The notes under the pieces: model-generated | Seen by the model: the letters and a program-made list of their open reading frames with translations, nothing else | The model's database searches: none | Told to the model about the DNA's origin: nothing | NCBI GenBank assembly: GCA_964487555.1 | Contig: CAZART010000080.1 | Coordinates: 1-24,783, forward strand | Direction of reading: 5' to 3' | Origin: CAZART01 sp964487555 | GTDB taxonomy: Bacteria > Bacteroidota > Rhodothermia > Rhodothermales > VXPQ01 | Length of the DNA stretch: 24,783 nt | Part shown: positions 1 through 7,552 of the stretch, in pieces | Layout: every line of letters begins with the position of its first letter | Numbering within the stretch: the stretch's first letter is position 1 | Program-made: the position numbers and the translations under genes

Positions 1-387
1 ACGGCGGAGGAGGAGCTGCTCGTGGCGGGGGACTCCGTTGAGTTCACGCCGGCCAGTTCCCTGAATGCCGAGCGTGACGGCGTCTCGCCGTCGATCCGGG
101 TCAAAGTTTACGCGATCGACGACCTCGTCCGGCGAGGGGCCTTGCGACCGCCGACGTTCGTCCGGATCGACGTGGAGGGGTCGGAGGTGGACGTGTTGTG
201 GGGCATGCGGAAGACCATCGCGGCGCACCGGCCGGTGATTTTGTGCGAGGTCCACTGGATCCGGCGCGAGTTTCTCGAGGTCGTGGAGCACGTGCTTCGG
301 CCGCTCGACTACGTCGTGAGGCAGACGAACGGGCTTCTGCTCCCGACCGAAGTGGCGCGCTACCACGCACTGATGATCCCGGAATGA
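1..387 (+). CDS. FkbM-family methyltransferase, C-terminal part (5' end outside window)
   Basis: The frame is open from base 1 to a TGA at 385-387, so only the last ~128 residues are visible. They carry the FkbM methyltransferase C-terminal signature: a 'YAIDDLV' strand, then 'RIDVEGSEVDVLWGM', then 'RPVILCEVHW', the order seen around the SAM-binding Rossmann end of this family. FkbM-type enzymes methylate hydroxyl groups, often on sugars or secondary metabolites, in the cytoplasm. Its place directly before a polysaccharide-initiating transferase suggests sugar O-methylation in glycan assembly, but the acceptor cannot be read. About 150 non-coding bases separate it from the next gene. The family call is fairly secure; the substrate is unknown. 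Confidence 0.8.
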   Translation, partial: TAEEELLVAGDSVEFTPASSLNAERDGVSPSIRVKVYAIDDLVRRGALRPPTFVRIDVEGSEVDVLWGMRKTIAAHRPVILCEVHWIRREFLEVVEHVLRPLDYVVRQTNGLLLPTEVARYHALMIPE

Positions 388-537
388 TCTACGCGCTCCG
401 GCTGCCCGGCGTACCCTCCGCAAGCACCGGGCCCGCACCGGCCGCCGTCAACCAGGCGATGTAGCACATCGAATGAAGGCTCACATTCACATCCAATCCG
501 CGATCGTGCGGCACCCACGTGCCGCCTCCGCGCACCC

Positions 538-2616
538 ATGATGGACACCCTCCTCACCGACCAGATGCTCCCCCTCGCCGCCGGCGCGACGGCGTTCGTG
601 CTGATGCTGGCGGCGACGCCGCTGGTCATCTCGATCGCGCGCAAGCTGGACTGGGTCGACTATCCGCGGCCCGGGCGGTGGCACCGGCGGCCGACGGCGC
701 TGATGGGCGGGATCGCGATCGTCGCGGCCGCCGCGGCGGCGCTCGTCATCACGCGGCTCGAAGTTCCCTGGTGGATCTGGTGCGGGGCGACGATCATGTT
801 CGTAACGGGCCTCGTCGACGACCGGCGCGACGTGTCGGCGATGGCGAAGCTCGTGCCGCAGCTCGTCGCGGCGGCGCTGCCGCTCTTCGCGGGCGTGGCC
901 TTCGCCGGGGCGTGGCCGGAATGGCTCGCCGTGCCGCTCACCATCCTCTGGGTGATCGGCATCACGAACGCCGTCAACCTCATCGACGGGATGGACGGCC
1001 TGGCCGCCGGCGTGACGGCGATCGCGGCGTACGTCATGATGGCCATTGCCTGGCGCTCGGGGGACGTGGAGACGGCCGCCCTCGCGGCGGTGCTCGCTAC
1101 GTCCGCCGCCGGATTCCTGGTGTTCAATTTCCATCCGGCGCGCATCTTCATGGGGGACGGAGGAAGCCTTTTCCTCGGCTTCATGCTGGCGGCCGTGGCG
1201 CTGCAGCTGCAGGCGGGCGCCGGCGCGGCGGATCAGCTCATGCTCTCGCTCATCCCGATCGTCGTGCTGGCCGTCCCCATCTTCGATACGACGCTGGTGA
1301 CGCTCGACCGCCTCCTGCACAGCCGCTGGATCACGGATTCGGGCACCGATCACACGATGCACCGGCTCGTGCGGCTCGGCCTGCCGGAGCGGCGGACGGT
1401 GCTGCTGCTCTACGCGGTTTCCGGACTGCTGGGCCTTCTCGCCGTGATGCTGCACGAGACCGACGCCGGGACGCTCTTCGGCCTGCTCGCATTCGTCGTC
1501 ATCGGCATGGCGGTGTTCGGCGCGTACCTGGGCAGCATCGACGTGTACGACGTCGGCGGAGACGGAGCGGCCGCCGCCGCGCCGCCCCTGTCGACCCGGC
1601 TGTGCGTGCTGCTGCGGTCCGTCTTCGGCCGCGATTGGAAGGGCGTCTTCGGCGTCGGCGCCGACATCATGGTGGTGACGGCGGGGTTCATGCTCGCCCA
1701 TCACCTCCGGTTCGAGGCGGAGCTCACGGCCTATCATAAGGAGATGATCGTGCGGGCGCTGCCGATCCTGCTCCTCGTGAAGATCCCGATTTTCTACACG
1801 GCCGGGCTCTACCGCGGCATCTGGCGCTACGCCGGCACGCCCGAAATCATCCTGCTCGTCAAGGCCGGCGTCGGCGCGTCGGCGGTGGCGATCGCGGCGC
1901 TCGGCGCCGTCTATGGGTTCGGCGCGTATTCGACGGCGGTCCTGGTGGTGGACGCGGTGATCGTGACGGGCGGCATCGCCGGCGTTCGGCTGGGCTTCCG
2001 GGCGCTGCGCCAGTACATCCTCTCGAACAAGGAGTCGGGCCGGCGCACGCTGCTGTACGGGGCCGGACGCGCCGGGTCGGTCGCGCTGCGCGAGATACGA
2101 ACGGACCCGCGCGCGAACGCGTGTCCGGTGGGCTTCCTGGACGACGATCCGCTGAAACACGGGTTGTCCCTGCAGGGCGTCGAGGTGCTCGGCGGCCTGG
2201 ACGAGCTTTCCGAAATCTGCGAACGCCTCGAAGCGGAGGAGCTGCTCATCTGCGGCGCGACGATCGGCAAGGCCCGGCGAAACCGGGCGCAGGCGCTGTG
2301 CCGAAATGCCGGCATCCGCTGCCGCTTGTTCGACGTGACGATCCGCGACCTGTCGGAGACGCCGGAGGCGAAACGCGTCAACGTCACGCCGACCGATCTG
2401 CTCGACGAGGAGCTCATCGCGCTCACCCAGCAGGCGCCCGAACTGATGACGGCGGAGGCCCGCGCCCACGTCAGGCACCTGCTGGCGCGGAGCGGTCCGG
2501 CTCGCCTCCTGTCGGAGTTCTACCGCGATTTCTACGAGGAGCTCGTGGCCGCCCAGGATGAGCCCCACGCCGGCGTCGTGACCTTCGTGGAAGGCCTGAC
2601 GAAGAAAAAAGCCTAG
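538..2616 (+). CDS. WecA/MraY-type polyprenyl-phosphate sugar-1-phosphate transferase fused to a Rossmann (CapD N-half-like) domain and a C-terminal FYEEL module
   Basis: This 692-residue multi-domain membrane protein probably initiates exopolysaccharide or O-antigen repeat units by moving a sugar-1-phosphate onto undecaprenyl phosphate at the inner membrane. Residues 1-335 are a family-4 transferase with the expected marks: 'HRRPTALMGG' (49-58), the DD pair at 94-95, 'NAVNLIDGMDGL' (144-155), 'MGDGGS' (205-210) and the His motif 'DHTMHR' (271-276). Residues ~365-490 are further membrane segments, and 503-605 a Rossmann domain with 'GAGRAG' (508-513), like the non-catalytic N-terminal half of CapD/FlaA1 dehydratases. 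The dehydratase catalytic domain is absent. Residues 624-687 match the start of the minus-strand protein encoded at 5658-6476. ATG 538 (or 541) has no clear Shine-Dalgarno. WecA-type domains are usually ~350 residues, so half of this protein is extra. Confidence 0.88.
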   Translation: MMDTLLTDQMLPLAAGATAFVLMLAATPLVISIARKLDWVDYPRPGRWHRRPTALMGGIAIVAAAAAALVITRLEVPWWIWCGATIMFVTGLVDDRRDVSAMAKLVPQLVAAALPLFAGVAFAGAWPEWLAVPLTILWVIGITNAVNLIDGMDGLAAGVTAIAAYVMMAIAWRSGDVETAALAAVLATSAAGFLVFNFHPARIFMGDGGSLFLGFMLAAVALQLQAGAGAADQLMLSLIPIVVLAVPIFDTTLVTLDRLLHSRWITDSGTDHTMHRLVRLGLPERRTVLLLYAVSGLLGLLAVMLHETDAGTLFGLLAFVVIGMAVFGAYLGSIDVYDVGGDGAAAAAPPLSTRLCVLLRSVFGRDWKGVFGVGADIMVVTAGFMLAHHLRFEAELTAYHKEMIVRALPILLLVKIPIFYTAGLYRGIWRYAGTPEIILLVKAGVGASAVAIAALGAVYGFGAYSTAVLVVDAVIVTGGIAGVRLGFRALRQYILSNKESGRRTLLYGAGRAGSVALREIRTDPRANACPVGFLDDDPLKHGLSLQGVEVLGGLDELSEICERLEAEELLICGATIGKARRNRAQALCRNAGIRCRLFDVTIRDLSETPEAKRVNVTPTDLLDEELIALTQQAPELMTAEARAHVRHLLARSGPARLLSEFYRDFYEELVAAQDEPHAGVVTFVEGLTKKKA

Positions 2617-2676
2617 CCCGGTTTGCAGCAGCTGGAAGCCCCCACGGAAAGCACGTTCCAACGGCGATAGAAGACC

Positions 2677-3957
2677 ATGGTACGACGGCTTTGGCTCGGC
2701 ATCCTCCTGCTCCTGGCCGTGCCCTGCGAAGCCCTCGCCCAGCCCGCAAGTCCCGCGGCCCTTCTGGAGCAGGCGCTCGCCGCGCACGGCTTCGAGAACG
2801 TCTCGGCCATAATCGGCGACGAAAGGGTCACGGTTACCTATGAAAACAGGCGCTATCGCGACGAGGTGCGCGCGCTCGACGAAGCGGCGCGTCTCGCGCT
2901 ACCGCACGTCCCGCCCGGAAGCCGGCTGACGCTCGTGCCGCAGCGGCGCGGCCTGCCGCTCCTCGCCGTATCGATGAACGCCGGAGAGGAGGACGGCGAC
3001 GCGATGTATGCCGCCGCCGAGAGGCACGCGACGGCGGAAACGCACGGCAGCGGGGACCACGCTCCCCGCTCCACGACAACGCGCGTCCCCTCGTTCGACG
3101 TCTCCACCGACGTGGCCGCCAACTGGAACGCCATAAAGCACCGGCCCCGCCGTAACGGGTCGTTCGGACGATTCGACCTGGTGCTGCATCCGCAGTTCAG
3201 TGGATTCTTCGGCGATCGCCAGGACGCGTTTCAGACGCAGATGAACGTCGCCCCCGAGCTGACGATCGCGCTCCGGAAGGGATTGAGCCTCTCGGCGGCG
3301 GTGATTCTTCCGCTCCAGAACGACCTCGAAAGGGACGGCGATTTCGTGCGGCCGGGCGTGATGGCGATCAACCAGACCTTCCGGCTGCCCCGCAGCACGT
3401 TCGTCTCGCTCACGGCCGGCTACTTCACGCGGAACCGGTACGGCCTGGATGCCGAGGCGGCCGTGTACCTGGCCGGCGGACGCTGGCTTCTGTCGGCAAG
3501 GGCCGGCTATACGGGCTACGCATCCTTCAGAAAGGGGACGTGGACCTACGGGTCGCCGGACGTCCTGACGTTCAGCGCAGGCGTCGAACGATTTCTGCCC
3601 CGCTATACGACCTCGCTTCATGCACGCTTCGAGCGCTATCTCCTCGAGGACGTCGGCGTCCGGTTCGGCGTCGACCGCGCCTTCGGCGAGATCACGCTCG
3701 GATTCTTCGGCCTGGTGACGAGCGACGGCGACAACGTAGGCGTTCGCTTCTCCGTGCCGCTGTTCGTCCGAAAGTACGGGCGGCCGGCGCGACTGCGGGT
3801 GCGGCCCCCGCGGGCGTTCCCATGGGAATATCGCTATCAGGGACTCCCACAGACGGGCCTGGACTATCGCGTGACGAACCGCGCCGACAGGCTCTGGGAC
3901 GAGCTCCCTCCCCGCTTCCTCGAAAATCAAATGCGTGAGCTCTACGACGGGCGGTGA
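2677..3957 (+). CDS. YjbH-like outer-membrane beta-barrel protein, C-terminal-half type
   Basis: A 426-residue exported protein. Residues 1-22 form a signal peptide ending near 'CEALAQ'. Residues ~25-110 resemble the small alpha/beta domain in the middle of YjbH ('GFENVSAIIGDERVTVTYEN'). Residues ~140-400 are beta-strand rich with YjbH/GfcD C-terminal marks: 'RYGLDAEAAVY', 'RWLLSARAGYTGY', 'VGVRFSVPLFVRKYGRP' and 'FPWEYRYQG'. YjbH proteins are outer-membrane proteins of the yjbEFGH and gfc exopolysaccharide systems and are thought to help polymer secretion. The family is normally ~700 residues with two barrel halves; only the second half is here, and the first appears at 4846-5550. It starts 60 bases after the transferase with a weak ribosome site. 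The family call rests on remembered motifs. Confidence 0.78.
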   Translation: MVRRLWLGILLLLAVPCEALAQPASPAALLEQALAAHGFENVSAIIGDERVTVTYENRRYRDEVRALDEAARLALPHVPPGSRLTLVPQRRGLPLLAVSMNAGEEDGDAMYAAAERHATAETHGSGDHAPRSTTTRVPSFDVSTDVAANWNAIKHRPRRNGSFGRFDLVLHPQFSGFFGDRQDAFQTQMNVAPELTIALRKGLSLSAAVILPLQNDLERDGDFVRPGVMAINQTFRLPRSTFVSLTAGYFTRNRYGLDAEAAVYLAGGRWLLSARAGYTGYASFRKGTWTYGSPDVLTFSAGVERFLPRYTTSLHARFERYLLEDVGVRFGVDRAFGEITLGFFGLVTSDGDNVGVRFSVPLFVRKYGRPARLRVRPPRAFPWEYRYQGLPQTGLDYRVTNRADRLWDELPPRFLENQMRELYDGR

Positions 3958-4021
3958 TCCAGCTGCTCCCGTGCCTCACGCTGCCAACACCGCTTCATCT
4001 AATCCAACCACGAGGTAAGTC

Positions 4022-4849
4022 ATGAAAGCACGCATAACCGTAATCCTGTTAACCGGCCTCGGCCTCGTCGCCGTGTGGATGTGGGCCGGAGGATGTGACT
4101 TCTCCCGGGTCGGAGACGATGCGGAGGTGTCCATCGTAAAGATCGTCTCGGATCTCTCGAAGGCGAATTCGGAGGCGAAAGCCGCGAAGGCGATCAGGAC
4201 GCTCGTCAAAAAAACGCGCATGGGCGAACCGGGCGAAGCAAACCCGCTGGAAGCCTATGAGCTGGATGAAGACGACATCGAGGTGCTCGCTGAATTGCAA
4301 TCCGCGAGTCTGCAAGGGTCCGGGACGTCCGGCCTTACGGCGGCGGACGTTTATGAAGCCGCGCTTCAGTCGGGTGATACCGTCACGGCGGACCTCGCAA
4401 CGGTACTTCGCTCGCTGGAAGAGAGGTTGGGGGCCGCCGTCAATGATCCGGAGGAGCCGATGAACGCCCTCATCGTGGCGCTGGCCAGCAGAGACGGCCG
4501 GCTTCCGCAACCAAGCGAGCCCCTTCGATCCGACGACGTACTGACCCCCGTGCAGCGGATGCTCTTTTCTGCGTTTATACACGACACGTTCGAGGATCGC
4601 GACGTCAGTTTTAGCCACGTCGCTCCGGACGGCACCCGGCCGCGGCACCTGCCCCGGGCGTGTCTCCGCAAGTGTGCCAAAAAGCTCGCCTTTCATATCA
4701 CGAATTGCCGTACCGAATTCGCGCACGATCCGGAGAACATGGCGCGCTGCATCGAGATTCATACGAGAAAGCACGAGAACTGCGTGGACAGGTGCTTCAA
4801 GCCTCCCCAGTTCGACCGTCCTCCGCACGATCAGGGAGGCGGCCAATGA
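4022..4849 (+). CDS. Predicted lipoprotein with C-terminal symmetric six-cysteine helical hairpin
   Basis: A 275-residue protein I do not recognise. The ATG has a good ribosome site (GAGG at 4012-4015). The N-terminus is a hydrophobic signal ending 'WAGGC' with Cys25, a plausible though non-canonical lipobox. Residues ~30-200 are helical, acidic and unremarkable. Residues 214-258 hold six cysteines spaced C-X3-C-X10-C-X13-C-X10-C-X3-C, a mirror-symmetric pattern expected for two antiparallel helices joined by three stacked disulfides. It lies between the two YjbH-like halves and its stop overlaps the next start (ATGA), so translation is probably coupled. By position it could stand in for the YjbF/GfcB lipoprotein of other exopolysaccharide operons, but I see no sequence match to those. 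Export and the hairpin are inferences from sequence. Confidence 0.72.
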   Translation: MKARITVILLTGLGLVAVWMWAGGCDFSRVGDDAEVSIVKIVSDLSKANSEAKAAKAIRTLVKKTRMGEPGEANPLEAYELDEDDIEVLAELQSASLQGSGTSGLTAADVYEAALQSGDTVTADLATVLRSLEERLGAAVNDPEEPMNALIVALASRDGRLPQPSEPLRSDDVLTPVQRMLFSAFIHDTFEDRDVSFSHVAPDGTRPRHLPRACLRKCAKKLAFHITNCRTEFAHDPENMARCIEIHTRKHENCVDRCFKPPQFDRPPHDQGGGQ

Positions 4850-5550
4850 AGGTTGCGGCGGGACTGGTCTGGTGCCTGATGCTGGGGACGCTTTCAAGTG
4901 CGGGGCCGTCGGCGGCGCAGTCGCTGACGTCGACGACCAGCCTCGTCACGATACCGGTGGCCGGCGTACAGCCGGACGGCACGGTGTTCCTGGGGGGCGG
5001 TTTCGCCAATCGGAAGTACACGGACTTCGTTAGGGGCAAGTATCACTACACGCCGTATTTCGTCTCAGTGGCCTACTTTCCATTCATGGAGGTGTCGCTG
5101 AGATTCACGAGACCCGTTGGCGAGCCCGACATCGGGCAGGACCTCGGGGACCGGATGATGAGTGTGCGTTTGCGACTCCTGGAGGAGAAGAAGGGCCGGC
5201 CTGCTCTCCTGGTGGGCTTCCACGACCTGTTTTCTGCGACGAGCCGCCGGTTTCACGCGCTCTACCTCGTCGCGAGTAAGCACGTCGTTCCGCATGCGAT
5301 CACGGGACCGGTCGGAATCCATATCGGGTACGGATCCGACATGATTCCGGCCCGGCGGCATCAGTTCGCGGGGTTCTTCGGAGGCGTCTCGGCATCGCCG
5401 CTGTCCGTTCTCGATCTGTTGCTCGAGTACGACGGAGCCATCCCGACGGGGGGCGTCCGCGTAACCGTGCTGAACCACGTGCAGCTGCTTGCAGCGCTGC
5501 AGAATTTCGACACGTTTGCCGGCGGAGCGACGGTGATGATCCGAATGTGA
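4846..5550 (+). CDS. YjbH-like outer-membrane protein, N-terminal-half type
   Basis: A 234-residue exported protein. ATG 4846 overlaps the preceding stop (ATGA) and follows a strong ribosome site (AGGGAGG, 4832-4838), so this start is preferred over longer in-frame options. Residues 1-24 are a signal peptide ending 'SAAQ'. The rest looks like the first barrel half of YjbH: an opening 'TIPVAGVQPDGTVFLGGG', then 'PFMEVSLRFTRPVG', 'RMMSVRLRLLEE', 'PALLVGFHDLF' and 'LYLVASKHV'. In full-length YjbH this region precedes the half found here at 2677-3957, so the two appear as separate genes in reverse order around the lipoprotein gene. A likely joint role is outer-membrane passage of the polysaccharide. 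A strong terminator follows, making this the last gene of the operon. Confidence 0.75.
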   Translation: MKVAAGLVWCLMLGTLSSAGPSAAQSLTSTTSLVTIPVAGVQPDGTVFLGGGFANRKYTDFVRGKYHYTPYFVSVAYFPFMEVSLRFTRPVGEPDIGQDLGDRMMSVRLRLLEEKKGRPALLVGFHDLFSATSRRFHALYLVASKHVVPHAITGPVGIHIGYGSDMIPARRHQFAGFFGGVSASPLSVLDLLLEYDGAIPTGGVRVTVLNHVQLLAALQNFDTFAGGATVMIRM

Positions 5551-5570
5551 GCGCCCGCACGAAATAAATA

Positions 5571-5590
5571 GGCCGCGCTGCGAAGCGGCC
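5571..5590 (+). other. Small hairpin before terminator
   Basis: GGCCGC and GCGGCC form a perfect 6-bp stem with an 8-base loop, 20 bases after the stop of the YjbH-like gene and just before the main terminator. It may stabilise the 3' end of the transcript or act as a first weak pause. Confidence 0.4.
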
Positions 5591-5597
5591 AACATGC

Positions 5598-5641
5598 GCC
5601 CCCCGCCGGGACGGAAACACGTCCGGGCGGGGGCTTTTTTT
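5598..5641 (+). terminator. Rho-independent terminator of the polysaccharide operon
   Basis: The stem 5598-5613 pairs with 5620-5634, about 15 bp and GC-rich with one mismatch, around a short GAAACA loop. It is followed by seven Ts (5635-5641). The T-run is on the plus strand, so it ends the operon that finishes at 5550. The minus-strand gene that converges on it has no T-run in its own direction. Confidence 0.9.
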
Positions 5642-5657
5642 GTGCGAGAGGGACGCT

Positions 5658-6476
5658 TCAGCCGTACACGGCGACGGCGAGGTCCCGTACCGATTCCTGA
5701 AGGGTGATTACGGCCTCTCCTCTCGGGGCCTCGATCACGCGTTCGCCCCCGGACCATTCCACAGCCACGAAGCGAGCGGTCGACGGGCCTGCGGCGGGCC
5801 GGGCCACGAACCGGTCGCCGCCGGGACCGTGAATCCGCAAGCGGAAGCCCGGGATGAGCTCGGCAGGCTCGGACGGCAACGCCTCGACGTTGAAGACCCG
5901 GCGAAACCGGACCGGGTAGAAGGCGGCATCTCGTGTCCAGTTGGTCGTCCAGAGGCTCCAGCCGGCCGGCCGCTCCAGCCGCCCGCGTCCGTGGGCATCC
6001 AGTGGGATGCGAGCGTCCGCTTCCGGAAGGAAAAGAAGGGCATGCGCGCTTACGACGGCGTCGCTCGCCACGGCATGTACGCGGTACGCGCCGCCGTCCG
6101 CGTCGAGGAGCACCTGGATGACTACGTGTTCGACGTCTGAGCGGAGTACGATCGCTTTTACTTCTTCGAACGCGACCGGCGCCGTGGCATCCGAAGCGGT
6201 CCGCCGCAGGCGCGCGAGCAGTCGGGGCGCCGCCCACAGCGGGACGACCCGCGGTACCGGCGCGAGCTCGCGAACGAACGCTTCTACCCGTGGATGAACG
6301 TCGCCTTCCGCGGATTCGAGCTCCTCGTAGAACGTGCGAAAGAACTCAGAGAGAATGAAGGCCGCCCTGTCGGTCTCGATGAGCGCTTCGGCCCGCTCGC
6401 GTTCCTGCGAGGTGAGATCACCGGCGCCTCGAACGTAGGCGTCGATCAGATCTTCGTCGGTCTGCGTGATGGGCAT
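5658..6476 (-). CDS. Uncharacterised soluble protein with anti-sigma-like N-terminal FYEEL module
   Basis: A 272-residue protein of unknown function; ATG at 6476, stop at 5658. Residues 8-71 align without gaps to residues 624-687 of the sugar-phosphate transferase encoded at 538-2616. By hand I count about 23 identities in 64, centred on 'LSEF(F/Y)RxFYEEL'. The opening 'TDEDLIDAYVRGAGDLTSQE' recalls the short helical regions at the start of anti-sigma factors that lack a zinc finger, but that is only a resemblance. Residues ~95-272 look beta-rich and soluble, with no membrane helix or signal peptide. It lies 41 bases downstream of the 344-residue gene on the same strand and is probably co-transcribed with it. 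A regulatory partner role is inferred, not shown. The start has no strong ribosome site. Confidence 0.7.
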   Translation of the reverse strand: MPITQTDEDLIDAYVRGAGDLTSQERERAEALIETDRAAFILSEFFRTFYEELESAEGDVHPRVEAFVRELAPVPRVVPLWAAPRLLARLRRTASDATAPVAFEEVKAIVLRSDVEHVVIQVLLDADGGAYRVHAVASDAVVSAHALLFLPEADARIPLDAHGRGRLERPAGWSLWTTNWTRDAAFYPVRFRRVFNVEALPSEPAELIPGFRLRIHGPGGDRFVARPAAGPSTARFVAVEWSGGERVIEAPRGEAVITLQESVRDLAVAVYG

Positions 6477-6517
6477 TGTCTCGGAGCGTGCGCAGTTCGG
6501 CAGTTATTCCGGCTAAA

Positions 6518-7552
6518 CTAGGGCACGCGGTCCGAATGGTACAATTGCTTGAGCGTTTCTTTGAGCTGTTGCAGCGTAAGTTTCGACAGATATTCGTACT
6601 TGGGACGGTGCGTGCGCCGGTATTCCTGCTTGGAAAGGGTCGGCAGGTAGCGGCGAAGGGCCTTGAAATTTGTGTATTCCCGGCCGTCGAGCTGCACGTA
6701 CTCCGCCATCAACCGATCTCGAATGGCGCGGAAATACAGCCGGTAGTCGTCGGCGTCTAGTTTCTGCGATTCTACGTACGTGCTGTGCATACGGCGGGCC
6801 GTGTGAACGACGGATTCGGACACGGCCTGCTGCGTCTCTTCCCGCGTCAGCTGCTTGCCCACGCGGGGGACGTGATACGCTACGGGGTCGTGAAGCCGTT
6901 CGTAGCATGACTTGACGATGCGGGCGAGCGCGGTCAGCGGATAAGCACTGCGGTACGCTTCTCCGCTTGAAAGCAAGGCTCCGATGGCGTTGACAATCTC
7001 CTCCGAGGCGGATTCATCGGCCACGACGGAGATCAAATGCGATGCTATGTATTCCTCCGGAGCCAGGGTCGTCTGTTCGGAATGGCAGGCCGCGGTGTGT
7101 ACCACCCACAGCCTTCCGCTCACGCGCGTGAGACGCAGGTCGTCGGAGTTGCCGATCCATCGCTTCAGGTTCCGAATGATTTTTGCCAGCGCCGGGTCCA
7201 GCTCCCCGTACATCTCGAAGAGCGCCTCGTTGACCTGTCCGAACACCAACCGGCGCGTCGCCGAATCGAGCGAGGTCGTGGAACTGTTCATCCAGTCGCC
7301 GCGCTCGTAATAAGTGCGAAGAACGACGAAAACGCCCCTCGCATCTCGCTGAAACAGGGGGGCGATGGCATCGAGCGCCAGGTCCTCCAGTGAAAGGCCG
7401 AAGAACGCGGAATCGAGCTGTCCTCGTCTGCCTTTGGTGCGAAGATAGGCGACGGCGATCGTGTGCGCTCGTGCAACAAATGTCCTGAGGTGGGCCCGCG
7501 ACGGATGATCAGAAAGGAGATCAGTCAGTACGCTTCTCAATTCAGCGTGCAT
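6518..7552 (-). CDS. Uncharacterised cytoplasmic protein, possibly a regulator
   Basis: A 344-residue protein if it starts at ATG 7552; stop at 6518. The frame stays open upstream to 7912, but that extension does not look like protein and is rejected. A better ribosome site (AGGAG, 7615-7611) lies further upstream with no ATG at the right distance, so an unusual ATT or TTG start near 7590-7600 is possible. There is no signal peptide or membrane helix. Visible segments include 'LSLEDLALDAIAPLFQRD', 'ATRRLVFGQVNEALF', 'DPALAKIIRNLKRWI' and a basic C-terminus ('YRRTHRPKYEYLSKL'). The helical, basic make-up and pairing with an anti-sigma-like gene suggest a transcription-related role, but I do not recognise a DNA-binding motif. 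The coding call is good; the function is open. Confidence 0.62.
   Translation of the reverse strand: MHAELRSVLTDLLSDHPSRAHLRTFVARAHTIAVAYLRTKGRRGQLDSAFFGLSLEDLALDAIAPLFQRDARGVFVVLRTYYERGDWMNSSTTSLDSATRRLVFGQVNEALFEMYGELDPALAKIIRNLKRWIGNSDDLRLTRVSGRLWVVHTAACHSEQTTLAPEEYIASHLISVVADESASEEIVNAIGALLSSGEAYRSAYPLTALARIVKSCYERLHDPVAYHVPRVGKQLTREETQQAVSESVVHTARRMHSTYVESQKLDADDYRLYFRAIRDRLMAEYVQLDGREYTNFKALRRYLPTLSKQEYRRTHRPKYEYLSKLTLQQLKETLKQLYHSDRVP

Noticed and set aside
487..2787. Minus-strand 766-codon open frame opposite the sugar-phosphate transferase
   Set aside because: Its product is Arg/His/Asp-rich with no domain and lies wholly opposite a gene with clear family motifs. Long antisense frames are common in GC-rich DNA.
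5065..6237. Minus-strand 390-codon open frame
   Set aside because: It runs through the strong terminator and opposite the YjbH-like gene, in a different frame from the 272-residue protein, whose start shares a real module with another protein.
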